Source: Kitasatospora aureofaciens (lineage in GTDB: Bacteria > Actinomycetota > Actinomycetes > Streptomycetales > Streptomycetaceae). From it: a stretch of DNA of 64,000 nucleotides. Made by a program: the position numbers and the translations under genes. Below are positions 20,328-29,909 of this stretch, piece by piece. The notes beneath the pieces are model-generated. The model worked only from the letters and a program-made list of their open reading frames with translations, ran no database searches and had not been told where the DNA came from. Location of the stretch: NCBI GenBank assembly GCA_000720845.1, contig JODU01000003.1, forward strand, positions 319,169-383,168, read 5' to 3'. Position 1 is the first letter of the stretch. Each line of letters opens with the position of its first letter.

Positions 20328-21350
20328 ATGGACTTCGGACTCGTCCTGCAGACCGACCCCCCGGCCTCCCGCGTCGTGGACCTGATGAAACGGGCCGAGC
20401 ACAACGGCTTCACCCACGGCTGGACCTTCGACTCCGCCGTGCTGTGGCAGGAACCGTTCGTGATCTACAGCCAGGTCCTGGCCCACACCAGCACACTGAA
20501 GATCGGTCCGATGGTCACCAACCCGGGCACCCGCACCTGGGAGGTGGCCGCCTCCACCTTCGCCACCCTCAACGACATGTTCGGCAACCGCACCGTCTGC
20601 GGCATCGGCCGCGGCGACTCCGCGATGCGGGTCGCGGGACGCAAGCCCAACACCCTCGCCCGGATAAGCGAAGCCATCAGGGTCATCCGCGCGCTGGGCA
20701 GGGGAGAGGAGGCCGACCTCGGCGGCGGCACCGTCGTCCGGTTCCCCTGGATCAGACCCGGCGCCGAAGTCCCCGTGTGGATGGCCGCGTACGGCCCCAA
20801 GGCCCTGAAGATGACCGGCGAGGAGGCCGACGGCTTCATCCTCCAGCTCGCCGACCTCTACCTCACCGAGTACATGGTCAAGGTCGTCCGGGACGCCGCC
20901 GAGGCCGCCGGACGCGACCCCTCCGAGGTGACGGTCTGCGTCGCCGCCCCGGCCTACGTCACCGCCGACGACTCGCCCGAGGCCCTCGCCCACGCGCGCG
21001 AGCAGTGCCGCTGGTTCGGCGGCATGGTCGGCAACCACGTCGCCGACCTGGTCGCCAAGTACGGCGCCCACACCGGGGCCGTGCCCGACGAACTCACCGA
21101 CTACATCAAGGCCCGCGACGGCTACGACTACGCCCACCACGGGCGCAGCGGCAACCCCGACACCCAGTTCGTGCCGGACGAGATCGTCGACCGGTTCTGC
21201 CTGATCGGACCGGTCGAGAAGCACATCGAGAAGCTGACCGCCCTGCGCGCCCTCGGCGTCGACCAGTTCGCGCTCTACGACATGCACGACGCACAGGAAG
21301 CCGTGATCGACACCTACGGCACCAAGGTCATCCCGGCCGTCAACGCCTGA
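20328..21350 (+). CDS. LLM-class F420- or flavin-dependent oxidoreductase
   Basis: A 340-residue luciferase-like TIM-barrel protein (MDFGLVLQTDPPASRVVDLMKRAE, later FGNRTVCGIGRGDSAMRV and VPVWMAAYGPKALKM). Members use F420 or FMN; Streptomyces makes F420. It is the last gene of the hydantoinase operon, 11 bases after the hydA stop codon and with AGGAG overlapping that stop, so it is made with the pathway enzymes. Its reaction is unknown; oxidation or reduction of a pyrimidine ring intermediate is a reasonable inference but not shown. A close family of hydantoinase-linked members is known as TIGR03842, from memory. A hairpin follows. Confidence 0.85.
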   Translation: MDFGLVLQTDPPASRVVDLMKRAEHNGFTHGWTFDSAVLWQEPFVIYSQVLAHTSTLKIGPMVTNPGTRTWEVAASTFATLNDMFGNRTVCGIGRGDSAMRVAGRKPNTLARISEAIRVIRALGRGEEADLGGGTVVRFPWIRPGAEVPVWMAAYGPKALKMTGEEADGFILQLADLYLTEYMVKVVRDAAEAAGRDPSEVTVCVAAPAYVTADDSPEALAHAREQCRWFGGMVGNHVADLVAKYGAHTGAVPDELTDYIKARDGYDYAHHGRSGNPDTQFVPDEIVDRFCLIGPVEKHIEKLTALRALGVDQFALYDMHDAQEAVIDTYGTKVIPAVNA

Positions 21351-21358
21351 CCCACCCT

Positions 21359-21383
21359 GCCCGCCCCGCGCTCCGGGGCGGGC
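21359..21383 (+). terminator. terminator-like hairpin
   Basis: Ten-base arms GCCCGCCCCG and CGGGGCGGGC with a 5-base loop, 8 bases after the stop codon of the LLM gene. It probably attenuates rather than fully separates the transporter gene that follows on the same strand. Confidence 0.7.
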
Positions 21384-21462
21384 GGGCCCTGGGCGCACCC
21401 GCGCACCCCCCTCGGCACCGCCCGCACGGCCTCTCCCGTCCTCTCGCATGATTGGCCTGCCC

Positions 21463-23003
<1,541 letters not shown>

Positions 23004-23013
<10 letters not shown>

Positions 23014-23666
23014 CCGTCCCGCAAGGCGGCCACCGCCTCCTTGGCCGCCTTGATGGCACCCTTGTTGATCTCGGTCGTGCCGGGGGCCTTCTTCGACTCG
23101 AAGTCGCTGCCGTTGTACGTGATCATCACCAGGGCGTTGGCCGCGCGGACCAGTACGGTGCCCTCGCGGGTCTGCTGCTTGTCCTCGGTAGTGAGGTTCA
23201 CGACCGAGTAGGCGCTGTCGCCGAGGCCCGGGACGGCACCGCCGCCGCTGCGGTCGGCGACCCGTTCCTGGTACGACTTCCGCGCCGCCTCGTCGGTCTG
23301 CATCACCTCGAAGGAGACGTCGAGCCAGCGGTAGTCGTAGCCCTTGAGCGCGTTCCAGGAACAGGTGCGGCGCACCGCGGTGTCCGTGGACGGGATCTCC
23401 TTGCCGGCCGCCTTGGCGCCGGGCACCAGCGAGGTGGCCGTCTTCCCGGCCAGGGCCTCGCAGGGTGCCGGTGCGGTGGCGTAGGTCTTGGTCGCCGCCT
23501 GGGTCGCCGGTGCGGAGGCCGATCTGTTCGTGGTGTCGGGCGGCGTCCTGTCCTTCGCGGCCGGTGACGTGTCCGGCCCGGACGACAGCGCCCAGCCCGC
23601 CGTGGCGAGCACGGCGACCGGCGCCAGACGGGCGGTCAGGGCGAGCGGCAGAGGAAGAGAACGCAC
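23004..23666 (-). CDS. secreted DUF3558-like protein
   Basis: 220 residues. The N-terminal signal segment (about 1-30) lacks the lipobox Cys that many DUF3558 proteins have, so this one appears to be released or merely membrane-tethered. A Thr/Ala/Pro-rich spacer precedes a folded domain with two conserved Cys (APCEALAG, RTCSWNAL) that probably pair, and a family-like VPGLGDSAYSV block. The function of the family is unknown; members are extracellular in actinobacteria. Its tail overlaps the convergent permease gene by 10 bases. Confidence 0.72.
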
Positions 23667-23800
23667 GGCGCACTTCTCGTGGGGGACGGTGCGGAGGGTG
23701 CCCGCACTGCGGACGGGACGCCAGTGTCACACGAGTCCTGGTGGGGCGGAAGGGCGAACTCGGTGCGTGGCCGCACGGTGACGCAGACGGACGGCGCTCC

Positions 23801-24628
23801 TCAGGGCCGCACGGCCGCCACCAGCCACACGCCGGCCCGCATCCGTACGCCGGTGTCCGTGGCGTGCGGGAGCAGCACCGCCTCCAGCTCGGCGAGCCGT
23901 CCCGCGGGAAGCGGACGGCCCGGATACCGCGACAGCAGGAAGTCGACCGCGTCCCGGACGTCCCGGCCCCACACCGCCTCCACCGCGACCGGGGTGACCG
24001 ACACCTCCCGGTACCCGGCCCCGGAGAGGACCTCGCGGACGCGTTCGGGGTCGGAGAGCGAGGCCATCGCGCCCTGCGCGGCGACCTCGCCGGGGCCGGC
24101 GTCCTCGTCGACGAGCCGGGCGAACAGCCCCAGCGTCCGGGCCTCTTGGGAGTGCTGTCCGGGCGGCTGCGGGCAGACGAACGCGAGCCGCCCGCCCGGG
24201 CGCAGGGCCCGCGCCAGATTGCGGAAGGCGGCGACGTGGTCCTCGAAGAACATCACGCCGCCCCGGCTGACGACCACGTCGTACCCCTCCGCCGGGAACC
24301 GGTGCACCTGCGCGTCGGCGCACTCGTACGCCGCGTTCGCGACACCCTCGGCGGCGGTGCTCGCACGGGCCCGCTCCAGCAGCGGCGCGGAGATGTCGAC
24401 GCCCACCGCGTGCCCGGGGGAGGCGAGGCGGGCCGCGATCCGGGTCGTCGCGCCGGCCCCGCAGCCGACGTCGAGGACACGGTCGCCGGGCGCGACGGCC
24501 GCCGCGCCGAACAGGGCGTCGTTCACCCCGGCCAGCATCGCGTCGTAGCGGGCCTGGTGGACGGCCCAGTGCGTGCCGACCGGGCCGTTCCACACCTCGG
24601 CCTGGCGGGAGTTTGCGGCGGGGGTCAT
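23801..24628 (-). CDS. class I SAM-dependent methyltransferase
   Basis: 275 residues. The SAM-binding motif I is RVLDVGCGAGATTRIA (about residue 52), followed by the acidic VGVDISAPLLERAR and the motif with DVVVSRGGVMFF. The small-molecule methyltransferase type is typical, but the substrate is not readable. The ATG overlaps the stop codon of the upstream AhpD-like gene (ATGA), so the two form a translationally coupled pair. Confidence 0.85.
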   Translation of the reverse strand: MTPAANSRQAEVWNGPVGTHWAVHQARYDAMLAGVNDALFGAAAVAPGDRVLDVGCGAGATTRIAARLASPGHAVGVDISAPLLERARASTAAEGVANAAYECADAQVHRFPAEGYDVVVSRGGVMFFEDHVAAFRNLARALRPGGRLAFVCPQPPGQHSQEARTLGLFARLVDEDAGPGEVAAQGAMASLSDPERVREVLSGAGYREVSVTPVAVEAVWGRDVRDAVDFLLSRYPGRPLPAGRLAELEAVLLPHATDTGVRMRAGVWLVAAVRP

Positions 24629-25638
24629 GACTTCTCCCGAAGGGTGGGGCGGTCGGCGGGCGCGGTCAGGGCGGTCTCGATGCGGTGGACGGCGGCGAAC
24701 GCGCCGTATGCGACGAGGTGCACCAGGCAGTGGTCGGTGTGCTCGGGACGCCGCCACGCCGCGACGTCCGCGTCCGTGATCCGGTACGGCGCGAGCGCGG
24801 CCAGCAGCGCCAGCCGTGCGCCGGGCCGCTCCCGCCGGTCGGGGAACGGGTCGGGGGCGAGGGGCGGGTGCGAGCCGTCCCAGTCGCGCAGGGTGGCGCG
24901 TACGAGGTCCTGGTCGTCGGCGTCCAGGAGACCGGCGCCCATCGGCGCGGTGGCGCCGAGCGCCGCGTACGCGGGGCCGACCGGTGTCCCCGCCGCCCAT
25001 GCCGGTCCCCGGCCGGGGTCGTCCAGCAGGGGGAGGGAGGCGCCGGGCACGGCGGTTCGCCGCACGGTACGGGACAGCGACCGGCCCGCCAGGCTCCGCA
25101 CCGGACGCAGCCGCTGCGCGTCGCACGGCAGCAGTCTCTCGGTCACCAGGGACGACACGACGCGGTTGATGAAGTGGAAGGCCAGCACGGTGCCGAGATA
25201 GCCGGGAGCCTCCTCGGGCGGGAACGGATACGGCTCCCGCGCGGCGCCCGGGACACGGGTGCGCCGCGCCCAGTCGAGCACGCGCGCGTGCCGCTCGTCC
25301 GCCGGTTCCTGCCCCCGGGCCAGCCGTTCGGCCAGGGCGTGGTCGCCGGTGGCGTGCAGCAGCATGGTGTGCGCGTCCACGCAGAACCGGCACTTGTTGG
25401 CCTGCGACACCCCGAAGGCGGCGACCTCCTTGCCGGTCCGGTCGCCGGGGCCGGCGAGCAGGGACTCGCGCATCAGCGCCCAGGCCGGGGCGAGGAGCGC
25501 GGGTGCCGAGGAGAGGGCCACGAAGGGGGCGGGCTCGGGGATGCCGAAGTCCCGAGCGGCCTGTGCGTAGACCTCGGCGACGCGGCCGGTGGCCGCCTTC
25601 GGGGGCAGCGGTTCGGTGTGACGGAAGGGTGTGGGCAT
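24625..25638 (-). CDS. carboxymuconolactone decarboxylase / AhpD-like protein
   Basis: 337 residues. The N-terminal half carries the AhpD/CMD peroxidase core with the redox CxxC and His in NKCRFCVDAHTMLLHA (about residues 82-97). The C-terminal half has weaker similarity to a second copy (DHCLVHLVAYGAFAAVHRI). Single-domain AhpD-like proteins are usually 150-200 residues, so this is the longer, two-lobed type. A hydroperoxide-reducing or redox-sensing role is likely. It is coupled to the methyltransferase by a 4-base overlap and divergent from the sensor kinase at 25805. Confidence 0.82.
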   Translation of the reverse strand: MPTPFRHTEPLPPKAATGRVAEVYAQAARDFGIPEPAPFVALSSAPALLAPAWALMRESLLAGPGDRTGKEVAAFGVSQANKCRFCVDAHTMLLHATGDHALAERLARGQEPADERHARVLDWARRTRVPGAAREPYPFPPEEAPGYLGTVLAFHFINRVVSSLVTERLLPCDAQRLRPVRSLAGRSLSRTVRRTAVPGASLPLLDDPGRGPAWAAGTPVGPAYAALGATAPMGAGLLDADDQDLVRATLRDWDGSHPPLAPDPFPDRRERPGARLALLAALAPYRITDADVAAWRRPEHTDHCLVHLVAYGAFAAVHRIETALTAPADRPTLREKS

Positions 25639-25804
25639 GGACAGCAGCCTGCGCCGCCGGGGCCCCCTCGGTCGTCGTACGGCCGGATGCGTTCGACGCT
25701 GCGCCGCCCGGGCCGGTCGGGCGGCCGACTACTTCGCCGGGAGTAGTCCGCAAGCCGTCCACAGGGCCGACGCGGCGGCCCACGGCGACGCATAGGGTGC
25801 GGGC

Positions 25805-26953
25805 ATGAGTGGGCGTCGGATCGATCGCGAACGGCTCGCCGACGTGGTCCTCGCGGCCGTGGTCGGCGTGCTCGGCACGGCGGTCGCCGCCTTCGACGAG
25901 GACACCACGGCACTCGACCACGTGCTCGTCGTCCTCGCCTCGGCGGCGCTCGCCTTCCACCGCGCTGCCCCGCGCGCGGTGCTGGCCGTCGCCACCGTCC
26001 TCGGCACGGCGTACGTCGTGCACGCGCACCCCGGCCCGCTGTCCGCGCTGCCCGTCCTGGGCGCCGTGCACACCGCGGCCCGGGTCGGCCACCGGGGTGT
26101 CGCGGCGGCCGGCAGCGCCGTGTTCCTGGCCGGATACGTGGCCACCGGACCCGGCACCCAGAACGTGGCCGAGCGGGCCGGACTGCTCGCCGGCTGGTTC
26201 CTGTGCGCCGTCGTGACCGGGCTCGCCGACCGGAACTGGCAGGCGTACCTGCGCCAGACCGAACAGCGGGCGCTGGAGGCGGAACGCACCCGGGAGGAGG
26301 CGGCCCTGCGCCGCGCCGGGGAGGAACGGCTGCGGATCGCCCGTGAGTTGCACGACTCCCTGACACACAGCATCTCCATCGTCAAACTCCAGGCCACCGT
26401 CGCCGTCCACCTGGCCCGCAAACGCGGCGACGAGGTGCCGCCCGCGCTGCTCGCCATCCAGGAGGCCAGTGGCGAGGCGATGCGCGAGTTGCGTTCCGCC
26501 CTCCAGGTGCTGCGGGCCGACGAACCCGCCGGCACGCCGGCGCTGCTCGTGGAGCGGGCCCGCGCGGCGGGACTCGCCGTCGACCTGACCGTCACCGGGG
26601 ACGAGCGTCCGCTGCCCCGGGCGCTCGACCGCGCCGCCTACCGCATCGTGCAGGAGGCCCTCACCAACGCGGCCCGGCACGCCGGCCCGGCGAAGGTGCG
26701 GGTCCGCATCGACTACGGCACGCGCAGCACGGGGCGGAACGGGGGAGACAGGGGCCGGTCCGTGGGGGAACTGACGATCGACGTGGACGACGACGGAGTC
26801 GCCGACCCGGCCCGCCCGCCGGTGCCCGGCACCGGCCTGACCGGCATGCGCGAACGCGTGAGCGCCCTCGGCGGCACCCTGCGCGCCGCCCCGCGCGCGG
26901 AGGGCGGATTCTCGGTGCGCGCACGGCTCCCGCTGGCGGAGGAGACGGTATGA
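25805..26953 (+). CDS. NarL-type sensor histidine kinase
   Basis: 382 residues. About four to five N-terminal membrane segments (residues 14-145) with short loops and no extracellular sensor domain are followed by a HisKA_3 dimerisation domain (ERLRIARELHDSLTHSISI, phospho-acceptor His near residue 182) and a HATPase_c domain (IVQEALTNAARHAG, DDDGV, GTGLTGMRERV). The His, N box and G boxes are all intact. It overlaps its response regulator by ATGA. Such five-helix kinases in Streptomyces often sense membrane or envelope state. The divergent neighbour is the AhpD-like/methyltransferase pair, a plausible target. Confidence 0.92.
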   Translation: MSGRRIDRERLADVVLAAVVGVLGTAVAAFDEDTTALDHVLVVLASAALAFHRAAPRAVLAVATVLGTAYVVHAHPGPLSALPVLGAVHTAARVGHRGVAAAGSAVFLAGYVATGPGTQNVAERAGLLAGWFLCAVVTGLADRNWQAYLRQTEQRALEAERTREEAALRRAGEERLRIARELHDSLTHSISIVKLQATVAVHLARKRGDEVPPALLAIQEASGEAMRELRSALQVLRADEPAGTPALLVERARAAGLAVDLTVTGDERPLPRALDRAAYRIVQEALTNAARHAGPAKVRVRIDYGTRSTGRNGGDRGRSVGELTIDVDDDGVADPARPPVPGTGLTGMRERVSALGGTLRAAPRAEGGFSVRARLPLAEETV

Positions 26954-27624
26954 GCGGAGTCGTCCGGGTCGCCCTCGTCGACGACCAGGCACTGATGCGG
27001 GCCGGCTTCCGGGCGCTGCTCGACGCCGAGGAGGGCGTCGAGGTGGTCGGCGAGGCCGCCGACGGGGAACAGGGCGTGGCGCTGGTGCGGGCCCAGGTGC
27101 CCGACGTGGCGCTGGTCGACGTGCAGATGCCGGTGATGTCGGGCATCGAGGCGACCCGCCGCATCGCCGCCGACCCCGCCCTCGCCGCCGTGCGCGTCGT
27201 CATCCTCACCAACTACGGACTGGACGAGTACGTCTTCGAGGCACTGCGGGCGGGCGCCAGCGGCTTCCTCCTCAAGGACACCGAGCCCGCCGACCTGCTC
27301 CAGGCCATCGACGTGGTGGCGCACGGCGAGGCGCTGCTCTCCCCGTCGGTCACCCGCACCCTGATCGGCGAGTTCGTCGCCCGGCCCCCGGACCGGACCA
27401 CCGCACCCGGCCTGGACGCCCTCACCCGCCGGGAACGGGAGGTCACCGCGCTGGCCGCCCGCGGCCTGAGCAACGAGGAGATCGCCGCCCACATGGTGAT
27501 CAGTCCACTGACCGCCAAGACGCACATCAGCCGCGCGATGACCAAGCTGGGCGCCCGCGACCGCGCCCAACTCGTGGTGTTCGCCTATGAGTCGGGCCTG
27601 GTCGCGGTGCGCGGCACGGCCTAG
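26950..27624 (+). CDS. NarL/FixJ-type response regulator
   Basis: 224 residues. The receiver domain has DD near residue 11, the phospho-acceptor Asp in VALVDVQMPVMSG and the Lys in FLLKDTEP; the C-terminal LuxR helix-turn-helix is LTRREREVTALAARGLSNEEIAAHMVISPLTAKTHI. It is translationally coupled to the kinase gene. Targets are unknown. It converges with the lipoate ligase gene with a 14-base gap. Confidence 0.93.
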   Translation: MSGVVRVALVDDQALMRAGFRALLDAEEGVEVVGEAADGEQGVALVRAQVPDVALVDVQMPVMSGIEATRRIAADPALAAVRVVILTNYGLDEYVFEALRAGASGFLLKDTEPADLLQAIDVVAHGEALLSPSVTRTLIGEFVARPPDRTTAPGLDALTRREREVTALAARGLSNEEIAAHMVISPLTAKTHISRAMTKLGARDRAQLVVFAYESGLVAVRGTA

Positions 27625-27638
27625 TGGGCCCAAGGGCC

Positions 27639-28703
27639 TCACGGCACCCGGGCGGTCCACTCGGCGGAGGAGAACTTGGCGCGCGCCAGCTCCCGGGCCC
27701 GGGTCAGCTCCTCGTCCGTCACCTTGCCCTGGGTCAGCCCGTACCGCCCGGCGAAGGAGGAGATCATCCGCTCGATCACGGCCCCGCGCGCCAGTCCGGT
27801 CTGCCGGCGCAGCGGGTCCACCCGCTTCTTCGCGGACTTCGTGCCCTTGTCGGACATCTTCTCCCGTCCGATCCGCAGCACCTGAAGCATCTTGTCCGCG
27901 TCGATGTCGTACGACATGGTCACGTGGTGCAGTACGGCGCCGGGGCCGCCCCCGGGTCCCACGACGCGCTTCTGGGCGGCGCCCGCGATCTTGCCCTGGT
28001 CGGTGGCGATGTCGTTCAGGGGCTGGTACCAGGCGCGGATGCCCATCTCGCCGAGTGCGCCGAGCACCCAGTCGTCGAGGTAGGCGTAGCTGTCCTGGAA
28101 GGAGAGGCCCTGCACCAGCGCCTCCGGCACGGACAGGGAGTAGGTGATCGTGTTGCCGGGCTCCACGAACATCGCGCCGCCGCCGGAGATGCGGCGCACC
28201 ACCTCGATGCCGTGCCGGGCGGCGCCCTCGGGGTCCACCTCGTTGCGCAGGGACTGGAAACTGCCGATGATCACCGCCGGGGCGCCCCACTCCCACACCC
28301 GGAGCGTCGGCGGCCGCCGGCCCGCGGCGACCTCGGCGGTCAGCACCTCGTCGAGGGCCATGTGCAGGGCGGGGGACTGCGGGCCCTCGTGGATGAGCTG
28401 CCAGTCGTAGTCCGTCCAGTCCGTGGCGTGCGCCAGCGCGCGGCGCACGGCGATGCCGACGCCCTCCGAGGTCAGCCCGTACATGACGGTGCCCTCGGGC
28501 ACGGCCGCGTCGATCCGGGCGGCCAGTCCCGCCGCGTCGGTGTCCGCGGGGGCGCCCTCCAGCGCGCGGTTCACGGCGTCCAGCGCCTCGTCCGGTTCCA
28601 GGAAGAAGTCGCCCGCCACGCGCACGTGCCGCAGCACGCCGTCCTCGGCCTCCACGTCCACGACGACCAGCTTGCCGCCGGGGATCTTGTATTCACCGTG
28701 CAC
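27639..28703 (-). CDS. lplA: lipoate-protein ligase A family protein
   Basis: A 354-residue lipoate/biotin-ligase-fold enzyme attaching lipoate to E2 subunits or GcvH. The catalytic core is in the middle (about 130-270): RRISGGGAMFVEPGNTITYSLSVP, with the substrate-binding Lys in DQGKIAGAAQKRV followed by VLHHVTMSYD. A unique N-terminal part (about 120 residues, HGEYKIPGGKLVVVDVEAEDG) looks like the accessory domain that normally sits C-terminally or as a separate LplB. The GTG at 28703 follows GGAGGCGG. The orphan kinase gene lies 61 bases upstream on the same strand. Confidence 0.87.
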   Translation of the reverse strand: MHGEYKIPGGKLVVVDVEAEDGVLRHVRVAGDFFLEPDEALDAVNRALEGAPADTDAAGLAARIDAAVPEGTVMYGLTSEGVGIAVRRALAHATDWTDYDWQLIHEGPQSPALHMALDEVLTAEVAAGRRPPTLRVWEWGAPAVIIGSFQSLRNEVDPEGAARHGIEVVRRISGGGAMFVEPGNTITYSLSVPEALVQGLSFQDSYAYLDDWVLGALGEMGIRAWYQPLNDIATDQGKIAGAAQKRVVGPGGGPGAVLHHVTMSYDIDADKMLQVLRIGREKMSDKGTKSAKKRVDPLRRQTGLARGAVIERMISSFAGRYGLTQGKVTDEELTRARELARAKFSSAEWTARVP

Positions 28704-28764
28704 CGTTCCGCCTCCGTTCCGCATCGGGGGCAACAGTGCGCCCGCCCGGTGTGTTCCCGCCCCC

Positions 28765-29733
28765 TCACCCGATCCGGTCGGCCACCCGGTCGCCGGCGGG
28801 CACGGTCAGCCTCACCTCGGTGCCGCCCCCGCGCGCCGGGCCGACGACGAGGTCGGCGCCGATCAGCAGGGCGCGCTCGCGCATGCCGCGGATCCCGGCT
28901 CCCTCGGCTTCCCCGCCGAAGCCGTCCAGGCCCCGGCCGTCGTCGCGCACCCGCAGCTCGACGCCGTCGCCCGCCCGGGCCAGGGTGAGCCGTACCAGGC
29001 GGGCGCCGGAGTGCCGGGCCGCGTTCGTGAGGCCCTCCTGGGCGACGCGGTAGAGCACCAGGTCGGCGTTGTCGCCGAGGGCGGGCAGGCCGGAGGCGAT
29101 CTCGTGGCGCACGGTCAGTGAGGGCCCGGTGAACTCGTCCGACAGCGACCTCAGGGCGCTGGTCAGACCCAGCTCCTCCAGGACGCCGGGGAGCAGACGG
29201 CGGGCGATGCGACGGATCTCGTCCAGGCTGGCCCGGGTGGTCTCCTGCACCTGCGCCAGTTGCTCGCGCACCTCGTCGGGCGCCTGGTCCGCGACCCGCT
29301 TGAGGTCCAGCAGCACGGCGGCGAGGGTCTGCCCCACCTCGTCGTACAGCTCCTGGGCGACCCGGTGGCGTTCGGACTCCTGCGCGCTCAGCGTGCGGGC
29401 GGCGCTCTGCGCGCGTTCGGCCTCCAGCCGGTCGAGCATGGTGTTGAAAGTGGTGATCAGTTCGGCGATCTCGCCGTCGCCGTCCACCTTGGGACGGACC
29501 CGCGGGCGCAGCAGGTCGGTCGTGGTCATGGCGTGCGCGAGCCGGCGCAGCGGCCCGAGACCGATCCGCAGTAGCAGCACGTTGGCGACCAGGATCACCA
29601 CCAGGCCCGCCGTGAGGGTCGCGGCCTCGGTGAGCAGGACGGGCGTCGACACGGTGGCCGGTCCCAGCAGCAGTGCGGTAGCGGCGACCAGCACCACCGA
29701 GTTGAACAGGGAGATTCTCCAGAACAAGGACAC
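28765..29733 (-). CDS. sensor kinase-like protein lacking the phospho-acceptor His
   Basis: 322 residues from GTG 29733: two membrane segments (about 8-25 and 40-56), HAMP (about 57-110), a HisKA_3-like helix and HATPase_c. In the HisKA_3 motif the usual ELHDEVGQ reads ELYDEVGQ: residue 130 is Tyr, encoded by TAC at 29346-29344, one base from CAC. A His seven residues earlier (ERHRVAQ) is not the normal site. The ATPase part keeps VAQEGLTNAARHSGA, DDGRG and GIRGMRERA. No response regulator is adjacent. The protein may be a non-phosphorylating partner for another kinase, or a recently inactivated gene. It is on the same strand as the lipoate ligase, 61 bases before it. Confidence 0.85.
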   Translation of the reverse strand: MSLFWRISLFNSVVLVAATALLLGPATVSTPVLLTEAATLTAGLVVILVANVLLLRIGLGPLRRLAHAMTTTDLLRPRVRPKVDGDGEIAELITTFNTMLDRLEAERAQSAARTLSAQESERHRVAQELYDEVGQTLAAVLLDLKRVADQAPDEVREQLAQVQETTRASLDEIRRIARRLLPGVLEELGLTSALRSLSDEFTGPSLTVRHEIASGLPALGDNADLVLYRVAQEGLTNAARHSGARLVRLTLARAGDGVELRVRDDGRGLDGFGGEAEGAGIRGMRERALLIGADLVVGPARGGGTEVRLTVPAGDRVADRIG

Positions 29734-29812
29734 CGCAGCAGCGTCGACGACACACGGCACCCGGTCCATCGGGTGCGGCACCCATTTCGACCGACACGCA
29801 CCACCACCGTCA

Positions 29813-29855
29813 CGTACGACCACCACCACCGCCGCGCGGCGGTGGTGGTCGTACG
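29813..29855 (-). terminator. hairpin after the GH92 gene
   Basis: Near-perfect inverted repeat of CGTACGACCACCACC type. A 14-bp stem (29822-29835 against 29836-29849) extends through a three-base bulge to CGTACG ends. It is 55 bases after the stop of the giant gene and probably ends its transcript. Confidence 0.7.
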
Positions 29856-29909
29856 CCTTTCGTGGTTCAGCGGCTGCCGGGTGCTCTCGCCCGGCAGCCG
29901 GGCCCCCGC

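Noticed and set aside
23801..26992. 1063-codon minus-strand frame spanning methyltransferase to sensor kinase
   Set aside because: Only its end is the real methyltransferase; the rest is antisense or out of frame to the AhpD-like and kinase genes.
28765..29733. His seven residues before Tyr130 as replacement phospho-acceptor
   Set aside because: It occupies the basic position of the ERxRIA helix on a different face from the normal site; there is no evidence that it could replace the missing His.
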